From the NCBI GenBank assembly GCA_031277685.1, contig JAITLV010000036.1, forward strand, positions 1 through 33,899: a DNA stretch of 33,899 bases. The letters run 5' to 3'. This document shows positions 16,235 to 24,950 of the stretch, piece after piece. The position numbers and the translations under genes are program-made. Positions within the stretch are counted from its first letter, which is position 1. The number at the start of each line of letters is the position of its first letter. Source of the DNA: Sphingobacterium sp. (lineage in GTDB: Bacteria > Bacteroidota > Bacteroidia > Sphingobacteriales > Sphingobacteriaceae). Below the pieces are notes generated by a model. The model made no database searches. It saw only the letters and a program-made list of their open reading frames with translations, and was not told where the DNA came from.

Positions 16235-16996
16235 CTATTTAATGCAGTCCATCCAAGCTGTTGCCATCATTTGTGCGCCAGCTAGCGTAGGGTGTACACC
16301 ATCGGCTGCCCAATATGCTCCAGGGGCTGTCTTCTGTGCGTTATCAAAGACTTTTTGATAGGGAAGGAGTATTGCATTGAATTCTTTTGCAATATCTCGT
16401 GCAGCCTCCTGATAAGCTAAAAATTTTGGATACCAGGCATCCGTGATATGGCCTACACCTCTCACGGCAAAAGGCTCTCCAATAATCAGTTTAACGGCTG
16501 GAAGGTTCTGCAATGTTTCCTGTAACAATTGTTGGTATTGCGATTTATATTCTTCCACTGTTGTTTTGGCACCACGATCTATGGTGCGCCAAAAATCATT
16601 TACGCCAATCAGAATGCTCAATATGGTTGGTTTGATTGCAAGGGTGTCTTCTGTCCAGCGTTTTTGAAGGTCGGGAACACGATTGCCACTGATGCCAGTA
16701 TTATAAATTTTGAGATTCTTTGTAGGATATCTATTCAATAGCTGGCTCGCCGCTAGTAGGGCATAACCACGGCCTAAAGCATTTGTGTCGTTGGCATTTT
16801 TGTTATTTCTATCGCGGCCCACATCCGTAATAGAATCGCCCTGAAATAGAATAATATCTCCATCAGTCAAACTTATTTTTGGAGATTTAAAGTTCTCTTC
16901 ATGGGCATATACTTCGCTGCCCAATAAATTAGCTCCAGTTAGAAGACCGGCGCCAATGATACTTTTTTTGATAAATGATCTGCGGTTTGTGCTCAT
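16235..16996 (-). CDS. Tat-signal SGNH/GDSL hydrolase
   Basis: 253-residue SGNH hydrolase (esterase/lipase or carbohydrate esterase). The N terminus MSTNRRSFIKKSIIGAGLL is a twin-arginine signal (NRRSFIKK) followed by a hydrophobic segment, so export through Tat is predicted. Catalytic elements: block I with Ser55 (ILFQGDSITDVG), block II Gly and block III Asn (IGVNDFWR), and block V with Asp232 and His235 (AADGVHPT). Substrate is unknown; family members deacetylate glycans or rhamnogalacturonan. It follows the class III aminotransferase by 35 nt and may be co-transcribed. Confidence 0.88.
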   Translation of the reverse strand: MSTNRRSFIKKSIIGAGLLTGANLLGSEVYAHEENFKSPKISLTDGDIILFQGDSITDVGRDRNNKNANDTNALGRGYALLAASQLLNRYPTKNLKIYNTGISGNRVPDLQKRWTEDTLAIKPTILSILIGVNDFWRTIDRGAKTTVEEYKSQYQQLLQETLQNLPAVKLIIGEPFAVRGVGHITDAWYPKFLAYQEAARDIAKEFNAILLPYQKVFDNAQKTAPGAYWAADGVHPTLAGAQMMATAWMDCIK

Positions 16997-17031
16997 TATT
17001 AGGTTTTTGTTATGCTTTAAAGTTACATACT

Positions 17032-18219
17032 TTAGGCATATTTTTCCAAACCTTTTATAATGATGTTACAGGCTTTTTCTATTTCAGCTTCCGTAATGGT
17101 CAATGGTGGCGCTATCCGAAGCGCTGTTTCACAGTGTAGATACCAGTCGATCATCACACCACATTCGGCACAATACTTACTGATATTATAGACTTGCTCA
17201 AAGTTGTCCAATTGTAGACACATCATAAGCCCCATACCGCGGATTTCTTTGATTGCTGGATGATTGAGCATTTTCCGGAATAGACTTGCTTTATAAGCCA
17301 CCTGTTCAATCAGATTTTCTGATTTAATTACTGCAAGCGATGCACGAGCTGCAGCGCAACTTACTGGATGTCCGCCGAATGTGGTGATATGACCCAACAT
17401 GGGGTTGTCTTTAATAACATCCATGACTTCTTTGGCTGCAACGAAAGCGCCCAAAGGCATACCTCCGCCGATACCTTTGGCCAACATGAGAATATCTGGG
17501 ACAATCCCAAAATGCTCAAAAGCAAATAATTTGCCCGTACGGCCAAAGCCTGTCTGGATCTCATCAAAAATGAGCAGTGTACCTGTTTCATCGCAACGTT
17601 TTCTTACAGCCTGCATGTAGGCCACATCGGGAACCCTCACGCCTGCTTCTCCCTGGATGGCTTCCAAGATTACCGCCGCTGTTTTAGCCGTGATCTTAGT
17701 TAGGTCTTGCAGATCATTAAACGTAATAAAATCTATTTCTGGAAGGAGGGGGGCATAAGCTTTACGGTAATCGTCATTTCCAATAAGGCTGAGTGCACCT
17801 TGTGTGCTTCCATGATAGGCTTTTTTCGCAGCGATAATCTGCTTTCTCCCAGTATATTTCTTCGCTATTTTCATTGATACTTCTACGGCCTCTGTTCCAC
17901 TGTTGGTCAGGTATACCGATTGAAAATTTGAAGGTAACTCTGCTAATAGTTCTGTTGCAAATTGGACTTGGGGCGCTTGTACAAATTCTCCATAGACAGT
18001 GACATGTAGATATTGATCGAGTTGAGCCTTTATTGCCTCCAGTACTTTAGGGTGACGATGCCCGATATTACTCACATTAAATCCCGAAACAAGATCCATG
18101 TACTCTTCGCCATTAGGCCCATATAGGTAAATACCTTCAGCCTTAACCACCTCAACCAACCTCGGTGAGCTAGAGGTTTGAGCGGTATTCATTAAAAATA
18201 ATTCTCTATTGCTTAGCAT
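17032..18219 (-). CDS. Class III (fold type I) PLP-dependent aminotransferase
   Basis: 395-residue aminotransferase of the ornithine/acetylornithine/GABA group. Visible motifs: [41 protein letters not shown], the [16 protein letters not shown] segment, [18 protein letters not shown], and the PLP-binding Lys248 in [13 protein letters not shown]. Length and order are full. It usually transfers an omega-amino group to 2-oxoglutarate. Substrate cannot be set from sequence, and no arg or lysine-degradation genes lie nearby. The gene is isolated from the sigma-factor operon upstream by a terminator. A possible -7 element (GACATTTG, 18227-18234, one mismatch) lies 7 nt before the ATG. Confidence 0.88.
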   Translation of the reverse strand: MLSNRELFLMNTAQTSSSPRLVEVVKAEGIYLYGPNGEEYMDLVSGFNVSNIGHRHPKVLEAIKAQLDQYLHVTVYGEFVQAPQVQFATELLAELPSNFQSVYLTNSGTEAVEVSMKIAKKYTGRKQIIAAKKAYHGSTQGALSLIGNDDYRKAYAPLLPEIDFITFNDLQDLTKITAKTAAVILEAIQGEAGVRVPDVAYMQAVRKRCDETGTLLIFDEIQTGFGRTGKLFAFEHFGIVPDILMLAKGIGGGMPLGAFVAAKEVMDVIKDNPMLGHITTFGGHPVSCAAARASLAVIKSENLIEQVAYKASLFRKMLNHPAIKEIRGMGLMMCLQLDNFEQVYNISKYCAECGVMIDWYLHCETALRIAPPLTITEAEIEKACNIIIKGLEKYA

Positions 18220-18241
18220 GATTTTACAAATGTCCGAAAAT

Positions 18242-18270
18242 AAAAAAGAAGTCTCAAAGACTTCTTTTTT
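18242..18270 (-). terminator. Terminator of the transketolase-sigma operon
   Basis: 13-bp perfect stem (18242-18254 with 18258-18270) with a CAA loop and T6 on the minus strand, 10 nt after the Spy-like gene stop. Confidence 0.88.
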
Positions 18271-18280
18271 ATTTTCGGGA

Positions 18281-18700
18281 TTATCGCCCTCTATTTTGTA
18301 AAGATTTGTAGAGATGCTCCCTGAATTCTTGCTCTACTTCAAAGAATTGCGAAGCCCGGGCATTGCCTATAACCTTGGCAAATTTTGCGCGGTACTCCTT
18401 TTTTATCTGTACCTCTTTGGCATCATATTGCAATACATCCCGCGATCCACCTCTAAAACTGTTTTTAGGGGCGCCATTCAATTTTTCTTTCCGGATATCC
18501 CATAGCGTTTGGCTATATTCATTGTAGAGTGGAAAGAATTGCTGTGCTTCTTTGGGAGTCAAATCCAGTTCTTTAGTAATATAAGCTATCTTTTCATTTT
18601 CAATAGCCTGAAAACGATTTTTGTCTTGTGCAAAGCCCAAGGCAATAGAAAATATACTAAAGAACAATGTTATCCATATGTTTTTTTTGTTGAACATCAT
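18281..18700 (-). CDS. Spy/CpxP-like periplasmic protein (LTxxQ type)
   Basis: 139-residue exported protein. The signal peptide (IWITLFFSIFSIALGFAQ) is followed by an all-helical mature part. It contains an LTPKEAQQFFPLYNEY element like the LTxxQ motif of Spy/CpxP periplasmic stress proteins, and a basic AKFAKVIGNARASQFFEVE helix resembling the second half of that motif. Bacteroidota relatives are often found next to ECF sigma factors and are sometimes called 'sensor of ECF-type sigma factor'. Its ATG overlaps the stop of the repeat-protein gene by one base (TAATG), which implies translational coupling. I expect it to sense or buffer envelope stress for the neighbouring sigma system; that is inference. 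Confidence 0.75.
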   Translation of the reverse strand: MMFNKKNIWITLFFSIFSIALGFAQDKNRFQAIENEKIAYITKELDLTPKEAQQFFPLYNEYSQTLWDIRKEKLNGAPKNSFRGGSRDVLQYDAKEVQIKKEYRAKFAKVIGNARASQFFEVEQEFREHLYKSLQNRGR

Positions 18701-19758
18701 TATAAGGTATAGTTTAGATAATCTTCTATCTCTTGTTTAGATATATTAGTACCAAATCCTTTTGTTGGAAGATTTGTTTCATCCGTATATTGCGACATAT
18801 ATATAATGTCATCACCAGAAGCTGAAGCCGAAAGATAATTAATAATTTCTTGCTTAGGTATTTCAGATAAATGTTGACTTAACTGTTCTTCAGCAATGTT
18901 ATCCTGTGCGACAGCATTTTGTTGTTGGTATTGATAGCCCCAATATCCACCTAGACTTAGCATTGCTGTGAAGGAAGCTGCAACCGCATATTTGGCATAC
19001 CATTTTTTTTGTTTTCCTAAATGAATGATAGGAGTTGAATCCTTCTCTTCCTTAGGTTCCCGAATAGTGCCGATAATTTTGTCTGAAAGTGTGTCAAAAT
19101 AATGTGGCGGTACGTCAAAATTTACATTAGGAACTGTAGCCTTTAATTTCTCCTCAGCAACGCGGGTGAAAATAGTGTCTTCAAGATTCGCATGATAATC
19201 TAAAGGCAGGGTGAAACCATCTGTTGAAATAACTTTTTTCAACTCCGTTTCAGCGATACGAGCCAAAATGGTGTTTTCAAGATCTGAAGGATAACTTACA
19301 GGAACAGCAAAGTCATCCGTTGAAACGATATCCTTTAATTTCGCTGCGGTAAGGTCTGTAGTGATATCTTGCTCAAGCGTTTGAAAGTAATCGGTTGGCA
19401 CAGTAAAGCCATCCGATTGGATTTTTTCTTTTAAGTTTTCTTCTGAAATTCGATGCAGGATATTTTCTGTTAATGTAGCTGAATATTGCTCCGGTATATT
19501 AAAACCGTCTATGGCGACTTGTAATTTGAGGGAGTCTTCCGCTATTTTGCTCAGCACAAGATCTGGTAGTGAGTCAAAGTATCCTTCAGGAACTTCAAAT
19601 ACAGATTCATCCTTGCATTCCATCCATTTGACTTGCGCTATTATTTTAGATTCTAAATCACTGAAATAATTTTCAGGCACGCCAAAAGGATTTTTACGCA
19701 ATGATTCTGGAAGATGATTTGACTCCAGCCCATCATGATATGTGCTATTTTCCTTCAT
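18700..19758 (-). CDS. Repeat-containing single-pass membrane protein, putative anti-sigma factor
   Basis: 352-residue protein next to an ECF sigma gene, 33 nt after it. Residues 25-235 carry seven copies of a repeat opening F-x-(V/I/L)-P-x-x-Y, then (in most copies) L, (E), I, I/V, and a basic/acidic helix. Starts are Phe25, 54, 86, 118, 150, 182 and 214; from the second on the period is exactly 32 residues. One membrane helix follows (about 254-275, KYAVAASFTAMLSLGGYWGY), then a short tail (276-352) with the pair IPKQEIINYL and ISKQEIEDYL. By charge and position the repeats are cytoplasmic and the tail periplasmic. No zinc-binding HxxxCxxC anti-sigma motif is present (only one Cys). Anti-sigma role comes from context only. 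Confidence 0.7.
   Translation of the reverse strand: MKENSTYHDGLESNHLPESLRKNPFGVPENYFSDLESKIIAQVKWMECKDESVFEVPEGYFDSLPDLVLSKIAEDSLKLQVAIDGFNIPEQYSATLTENILHRISEENLKEKIQSDGFTVPTDYFQTLEQDITTDLTAAKLKDIVSTDDFAVPVSYPSDLENTILARIAETELKKVISTDGFTLPLDYHANLEDTIFTRVAEEKLKATVPNVNFDVPPHYFDTLSDKIIGTIREPKEEKDSTPIIHLGKQKKWYAKYAVAASFTAMLSLGGYWGYQYQQQNAVAQDNIAEEQLSQHLSEIPKQEIINYLSASASGDDIIYMSQYTDETNLPTKGFGTNISKQEIEDYLNYTL
19054..19686 (-). repeat. Seven tandem 32-residue repeats in the putative anti-sigma gene
   Basis: Six spacings of 29, 32, 32, 32, 32 and 32 residues separate the seven FxVPxxY-type motifs (Phe25 to Phe214). In most copies conserved positions are the opening Phe, Pro4, Tyr7, a Leu around position 11, an Ile or Val around 15 and 18-19, and a closing Asp-Gly or Asp-Asp. 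Copies differ at many codons, so the array is old. Confidence 0.85.
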
Positions 19759-19791
19759 AGTATCTATTAGAGCCTAATTTCGCTAAAAGGT

Positions 19792-20337
19792 TTAATCGTG
19801 GTTATTAAAAAAAGACTCTATTTTTTTTACAGCCAAATGATAGGATGCTTTTAATGCACCAACACTTGTTCCCAATACTTCAGAAATCTCCTCATACTTC
19901 ATATCTTCAAAATATTTCATATTGAAAACCAATTTCTGTTTCTCAGGTAATGTTAATAAAGCCTGCTGCAATTTCATTTGAGCTTTGTCGCCGTTAAAAT
20001 AATTGCCATCAGCAAGTGTTTCTGCTAAATAAGCAGTCGTGTCGTCGTCCAACGACACGTTCTGCTTCTGCTTTTTTTTATTTAAGAATGTAATACATTC
20101 GTTTGTTGCGATCCGATATAACCAGGTATACAATTGTGAATCTTCACGAAAGTTACCGAGGTTCTTCCATACTTTAACGAAAATATCCTGTACAACATCA
20201 TCTGCATCATCGTGATCGATGACCATTCTTCTCACATGCCAATAAATCTTTTGTTGATATTTTTTCAACAATAAACGGAAAGCTTCTTCTCGCGTACTTT
20301 CTTCGGCGAATTTTGCTATAATTAAAGCGTCATCCAT
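19792..20337 (-). CDS. ECF-type RNA polymerase sigma factor
   Basis: 181-residue sigma-70-family ECF factor. Region 2 (about 25-90: VRRMVIDHDDADDVVQDIFVKVWKNLGNF, TWLYRIATNECITFLNKKK) binds the -10 element and core polymerase. Region 4 (about 125-178: LLTLPEKQKLVFNMKYF, MKYEEISEVLGTSVGALKAS) is the helix-turn-helix for the -35 element. No extra C-terminal domain is seen. It starts 22 nt after the transketolase C subunit and 33 nt before the repeat protein, so it is in one operon with both. Its target promoters are unknown. Confidence 0.95.
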   Translation of the reverse strand: MDDALIIAKFAEESTREEAFRLLLKKYQQKIYWHVRRMVIDHDDADDVVQDIFVKVWKNLGNFREDSQLYTWLYRIATNECITFLNKKKQKQNVSLDDDTTAYLAETLADGNYFNGDKAQMKLQQALLTLPEKQKLVFNMKYFEDMKYEEISEVLGTSVGALKASYHLAVKKIESFFNNHD

Positions 20338-20359
20338 ATATTGACCTGCGTAGTTTTTG

Positions 20360-21313
20360 TTATTTTCTTTTGATTACTTTTTGAGCAGCAGCAACAATAG
20401 CATCTGCATTCAAACCATATTTTTCCATCAATTGCGCAGGAGTGCCTGATTCACCAAAACTGTCATTTACTGCTACATATTCTTGTGGGCTAGGTAGTTC
20501 TCTTGCCAATACTTGTGCAACACTGTCACCCAATCCACCCAAACGGTTGTGTTCTTCGGCAGTCACAACACATTTTGTTTTTGCGACTGATTTCAAGATA
20601 GCTTCTTCATCCAATGGTTTGATTGTATGGATATTGATGATCTCAGCATTGATACCTAATTCCGCTAATTTTTCACCAGCTTGAATGGCTTCCCATACCA
20701 AGTGACCTGTAGCGATGATGGTCACATCTGTACCTTCATTCAATAAGACTGCTTTTCCAATAACAAATTCTTGATCAGCAGGTGTAAAATTAGGAACGAC
20801 CGGACGGCCGAAACGTAAGTAAACTGGACCTTCAAATTTTGCAGCCGCAATAGTAGCGGCTTTTGTTTGGTTGAAGTCACAAGGATTGATTACAGTCATT
20901 CCAGGTAACATTTTCATTAAACCGATGTCTTCTAAAATTTGGTGTGTAGCACCATCTTCACCCAAAGTTAATCCTGCATGCGAAGCCGCAATTTTTACAT
21001 TCTTATCTGAATATGCAATTGATTGACGGATTTGATCATAAACACGGCCTGTAGAGAAGTTGGCGAATGTACCTGTGAAAGGAACTTTACCACCAATGGT
21101 AAGTCCGGCTGCAATACCCATCATGTTTGCTTCTGCAATACCGATTTGGAAAAAGCGTTCTGGGAATTCTTTGATAAAATCGTTCATTTTCAATGAACCG
21201 ATCAAATCGGCACATAATGCGACTACATTTTCATTTTGTTTTCCTGCTTCCAATAAACCAGCTCCAAAACCTGAACGTGTATCTTTTGACTCTGTGTAAG
21301 TATATTTTTTCAT
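20360..21313 (-). CDS. Transketolase, C-terminal subunit
   Basis: 317-residue protein holding the pyrimidine-binding and C-terminal domains of transketolase (sugar two-carbon transfer in the pentose phosphate pathway, with thiamine diphosphate). Motifs: KDTRSGFGAGLLEAGKQN, RFFQIGIAEANMMGIAAGL (with the catalytic-type Glu of the pyrimidine-binding domain), LTLGEDGATHQILEDIGLM and VTAEEHNRLGGLGDSVAQVL. It follows the N subunit by 2 nt, so both chains are made in balance. Together they equal one full transketolase or a DXS-like heterodimer; the pair arrangement favours transketolase. Confidence 0.92.
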   Translation of the reverse strand: MKKYTYTESKDTRSGFGAGLLEAGKQNENVVALCADLIGSLKMNDFIKEFPERFFQIGIAEANMMGIAAGLTIGGKVPFTGTFANFSTGRVYDQIRQSIAYSDKNVKIAASHAGLTLGEDGATHQILEDIGLMKMLPGMTVINPCDFNQTKAATIAAAKFEGPVYLRFGRPVVPNFTPADQEFVIGKAVLLNEGTDVTIIATGHLVWEAIQAGEKLAELGINAEIINIHTIKPLDEEAILKSVAKTKCVVTAEEHNRLGGLGDSVAQVLARELPSPQEYVAVNDSFGESGTPAQLMEKYGLNADAIVAAAQKVIKRK

Positions 21314-21315
21314 TT

Positions 21316-22164
21316 CTAGTAATCTCCTAAAGTTTCAGTAAGTTGATTCAATGCCGACGCTAATTGTTCGTCATTTGGAGCAACACCGTGCCATTTATGA
21401 GAACCCATCATGAAATCAACACCATTTCCCATTTCTGTATGCATTAAGATAATAACAGGTTTACCTTTTCCAGTACGAGATTTTGCTTCTGCTAAGCCAT
21501 CAACTACAGCTGACATGTCGTTTCCTTTCGCAATTTCCATTACATCCCAGCCAAAAGCTTCCCATTTTGAACGTAGGTCTCCTAGAGAAAGGACTTGATC
21601 CGTAGATCCATCAATTTGTGCTTTATTGTAATCGACTGTTGCAATTAAATTATCTATCTTGTTGTGTGGCGCGTACATTGCAGCTTCCCAAACCTGGCCT
21701 TCCTGCAATTCGCCATCACCCATTAATACATAAACTAGATTATTGTCTTTATTCAATCTTTTTGCCTGTGCGGCTCCAATAGCAACCGATAATCCCTGAC
21801 CCAAAGATCCTGACGCAATACGAATGCCCGGAAGACCTTCATGTGTTGTTGGGTGACCTTGTAGTCTAGAATTGATTTTTCTGAATGTAGCCAGTTCGCT
21901 TACTTCAAAATAGCCCGCATGTGCCAATGTACTGTAAAATACAGGTGAAATGTGTCCGTTTGATAAGAAGAATAAATCTTCTCCTTTTCCATCCATATCA
22001 AAGGAAGGATTACGTTTCATTGCATTGAAATAAAGCGCCACAAAGTAATCTGTACAACCTAAAGAACCACCTGGGTGTCCTGATTGACAAGCGTGTACCA
22101 TACGCACGATATCACGTCTTACTTGTGATGCAATTTGTTCTAGTTTGTTAATATCTGCACTCAT
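21316..22164 (-). CDS. Transketolase, N-terminal (ThDP-binding) subunit
   Basis: 282-residue N-terminal transketolase domain. The thiamine-diphosphate motif runs from VLMGDGELQEGQVWEAAMYA to ATVDYNKAQIDG (GDG to N, binding Mg2+ and diphosphate). SGHPGGSLGCTDYFVALYF and GSLGQGLSVAIGAAQA are also typical. I chose the ATG at 22164 (MSADINKLEQIA) over the GTG six codons upstream, because the upstream codons are A-rich non-coding-like sequence (KPTKK). First gene of the operon tktN, tktC, ECF sigma, repeat protein, Spy-like. A possible -7 element (TAACTTTA, 22192-22199, one mismatch) lies 28 nt upstream. Confidence 0.92.
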   Translation of the reverse strand: MSADINKLEQIASQVRRDIVRMVHACQSGHPGGSLGCTDYFVALYFNAMKRNPSFDMDGKGEDLFFLSNGHISPVFYSTLAHAGYFEVSELATFRKINSRLQGHPTTHEGLPGIRIASGSLGQGLSVAIGAAQAKRLNKDNNLVYVLMGDGELQEGQVWEAAMYAPHNKIDNLIATVDYNKAQIDGSTDQVLSLGDLRSKWEAFGWDVMEIAKGNDMSAVVDGLAEAKSRTGKGKPVIILMHTEMGNGVDFMMGSHKWHGVAPNDEQLASALNQLTETLGDY

Positions 22165-22390
22165 TTTTTTTGTTGGTTTCACAATTGGTCGTAAAGTTAA
22201 CTATTTTTAAGCTAGATGCTTGTTAAAAAGTGAATTTCTTTATTTAGTATATCATGTTGGATAATAGATGTTGCGGGATTGTTCAATAGCGATTTAGCCT
22301 CTGAATGATCCCCGTTTCAAGTTTCGGCTTTTTAATTTTGACTTTTTTTGTACCTTGCTCTTAATTATAAAACCACAATTTTTCTAGATA

Positions 22391-24808
22391 ATGCCGAATC
22401 AATCTAAACGTTTCTTGCTTGTAGCCACATTTTCTGCACTACAGTTTTATTCTTCCGCTCAGGATAAATCCATTTACCATAAAGATTGGATCGACTTCAA
22501 TAAAAATGGCAAAAGAGATGTTTATGAAGATTCCGGACAAAGCATAGCAAACCGAGTTGAAGATCTCCTGATCCAGATGACTACACAGGAAAAAGCTAAT
22601 CAGACAGTTACCCTCTATGGTTATGGCCGAGTTCTAAAGGACGAACAGCCTACGGCGGCTTGGGGCAATGAGATATGGAAACATGGATTAGCAAACATAG
22701 ATGAGATGTTAAATAGTTTGGCCTATAATAAGTCGGCGAAAAGTTCCTATTCCTATCCCTTCAGCCGGCATGCCAGCGCGTTAAATACTGTCCAAAAATG
22801 GTTTATAGAGCAGACACGCCTAGGTATCCCGGTTGATTTTACAAATGAAGGTATACATGGGCTTAATCATGATCGAGCAACCCCATTGCCAGCTCCAATT
22901 AATATTGGCAGTACTTGGAATACTCGGTTGGTCAGAAAAGCTGGTGAGATTGTGGGAAGAGAAGCGAAATACTTAGGATACACCAATGTATATGCGCCAA
23001 TCCTGGACGTTTCCCGGGATCCACGCTGGGGACGTGTTGTGGAAACTTATGGTGAAAATCCCTTTCATATTGCAGAAATGGGCAAGCAGGCCGTACTGGG
23101 TATTCAGCAAAATGGTGTTGCGTCGACATTGAAACATTATGCCGTTTATTCAGTACCTAAAGGAGGACGAGATGGAAATGCAAGAACTGATCCACATGTA
23201 GGTTTCCGTGAAATGCATGAGCTTCATTTGTATCCATTTAAAAGGGTTGTTAAAGAGGCCAAACCCATGGGTATTATGAGCAGTTACAATGATTATGATG
23301 GTGTACCCGTCTCATCAAGTAAATATTTTCTACAAGATTTGTTGCGTAAGGATTATGGATTTGAGGGGTATATAGTTTCTGATAGTGAGGCCCTGGAATT
23401 TATTAGTAGTAAACACCACGTCGCTGTGGATTATAAAGACGCGATACGGCAAGCCTTAGATGGAGGACTTAATGTCCGGACAAATTTCGATCCGCCAAGT
23501 ACTTATTTATCACCATTGATGGAACTTATTAACGAAGGCGGACTTGATATGAACGTATTGGATCAGCGTGTTAGGGAAGTTTTGACGGTCAAGTTTAAGT
23601 TGGGGTTATTCGATCATCCGATTGTCAATAATACTTCTTTAGCGGATCAGCAAGTTCACACACAAGCAGATGAAGATATCTCCCGCCAGGTGAATAGGGA
23701 ATCTATTGTTTTGCTTAAGAATGAGCAGAATCTACTTCCAATAGATATCACAAAGTATAAACGGATTTTGGTAACGGGTCCTATGGCCGAAGCAACGAAT
23801 TATACAACAAGTCGTTATGGCCCATCCAATAACCCAATTACAACCATTAAAGATGGTATTATCGAATATGCTAAAGGGAAAGCAGTCCAGATCAACTACG
23901 CGAAAGGGGTGGATGTTGTCGATAAGAACTGGCCCGAAAGTGAAATTATCCCAACTGAATTATCCCAAGAGGAAGTAGATAGTATGGGGGCAGGAGTTCG
24001 GCTTGGGAGTGAATCTGATCTAATTATCGCTGTCATGGGAGAGTCGGAACGTGAAGTCGGAGAAAGCCGGTCTCGCTCAGATCTAAATCTGCCGGGTAAA
24101 CAACGTGATTATCTCATGAAGTTAAAGGAAACAGGAAAGCCTATTATCCTGGTACTTGTTAATGGACGTCCCTTATCTATCAACTGGGAGAATAAATATT
24201 TGCCAGCTATTGTAGAAAGCTGGTTTCTCAGTGGTCAATCTGGACATATTGTGGCGGATATGCTGTTCGGTGAATTTAATCCGAGTGGTAAGCTCCCAAT
24301 TTCTTTTCCAAAATCTGTCGGACAGATTGAAATGAATTTCCCGACCAAGCCAGCGGCTCAGGCAGGGCAGCCAGGGGTTGGTCCCAATGGCTGGGGAAAT
24401 AGCAGGGTTGTTGGATTTCTTTATCCCTTTGGTTACGGGTTGAGTTATACAGACTTTCAATTTTCAAATTTACGGTTGAACAAAAGACAAATTCAATCAA
24501 CGGATTCCTTGACTGTCACGGTAGATGTAGAGAATACCGGAAAAAGAAAAGGAGCCGAGGTTGTTCAGTTATATATCAAGGACGTCGTTTCTTCGGTAAC
24601 AACTTATGAAATGGACCTGCGTGGTTTCGAGAAAATAGAATTGAAGCCGGGTGAGAAAAAGTCTGTCGAGTTTTCCATTTTGCCAACACACCTTGAACTT
24701 TTGGATCAACACAATAAGTGGACTGTAGAACCTGGGAAATTTGAAGTATTTATTGGCAATTCATCTGCGAACCTGCCATTGAAAGATTCATTTGAGGTTG
24801 TCAATTAA
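22391..24808 (+). CDS. GH3 family beta-glycosidase (exported)
   Basis: 805-residue glycoside hydrolase family 3 enzyme, probably a beta-glucosidase or beta-xylosidase. The signal peptide (RFLLVATFSALQFYSSAQ) directs it to the periplasm. A short DxNxNxxxDxxE calcium-loop-like motif (Asp35-Glu46) precedes the (beta/alpha)8 domain. RWGRVVETYGENP and EGYIVSDSEALEF place the nucleophile at Asp331. The alpha/beta sandwich domain follows (about 425-660; ILVTGPMAE, MGESEREVGESRSRSDL). A fibronectin-III-like C-terminal domain covers about 700-800 (VTVDVENTGKRKGAEVVQLYIKD, LRGFEKIELKPGE). No SusC/SusD genes lie next to it, so it is not in a recognisable polysaccharide utilization locus. Confidence 0.9.
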   Translation: MPNQSKRFLLVATFSALQFYSSAQDKSIYHKDWIDFNKNGKRDVYEDSGQSIANRVEDLLIQMTTQEKANQTVTLYGYGRVLKDEQPTAAWGNEIWKHGLANIDEMLNSLAYNKSAKSSYSYPFSRHASALNTVQKWFIEQTRLGIPVDFTNEGIHGLNHDRATPLPAPINIGSTWNTRLVRKAGEIVGREAKYLGYTNVYAPILDVSRDPRWGRVVETYGENPFHIAEMGKQAVLGIQQNGVASTLKHYAVYSVPKGGRDGNARTDPHVGFREMHELHLYPFKRVVKEAKPMGIMSSYNDYDGVPVSSSKYFLQDLLRKDYGFEGYIVSDSEALEFISSKHHVAVDYKDAIRQALDGGLNVRTNFDPPSTYLSPLMELINEGGLDMNVLDQRVREVLTVKFKLGLFDHPIVNNTSLADQQVHTQADEDISRQVNRESIVLLKNEQNLLPIDITKYKRILVTGPMAEATNYTTSRYGPSNNPITTIKDGIIEYAKGKAVQINYAKGVDVVDKNWPESEIIPTELSQEEVDSMGAGVRLGSESDLIIAVMGESEREVGESRSRSDLNLPGKQRDYLMKLKETGKPIILVLVNGRPLSINWENKYLPAIVESWFLSGQSGHIVADMLFGEFNPSGKLPISFPKSVGQIEMNFPTKPAAQAGQPGVGPNGWGNSRVVGFLYPFGYGLSYTDFQFSNLRLNKRQIQSTDSLTVTVDVENTGKRKGAEVVQLYIKDVVSSVTTYEMDLRGFEKIELKPGEKKSVEFSILPTHLELLDQHNKWTVEPGKFEVFIGNSSANLPLKDSFEVVN

Positions 24809-24813
24809 TAAGG

Positions 24814-24843
24814 AGTACTGTTTTTTTATAGAAAGACAGTACT
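24814..24843 (+). terminator. Hairpin after the GH3 gene (weak terminator)
   Basis: AGTACTGT (24814-24821) pairs with ACAGTACT (24836-24843) around a T-rich loop, 5 nt after the GH3 stop. The T run lies in the loop rather than after the stem, so termination strength is doubtful; the strong terminator at 24879-24933 may serve this gene as well. Confidence 0.35.
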
Positions 24844-24878
24844 GTTTATAGCAGTATTGTCCGTGCATATAATCAAAA

Positions 24879-24933
24879 AAAAGAAAAAGGATTCAGCAAA
24901 ATATTAATTATCTTGCTGAATCCTTTTTCTTTT
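24879..24933. terminator. Bidirectional terminator between GH3 and nfu
   Basis: A 21-bp perfect stem (24879-24899 with 24913-24933) with A- and T-rich ends lies between the convergent GH3 and Nfu genes and can serve both. Confidence 0.88.
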
Positions 24934-24950
24934 AATTTATATATTCGTGA

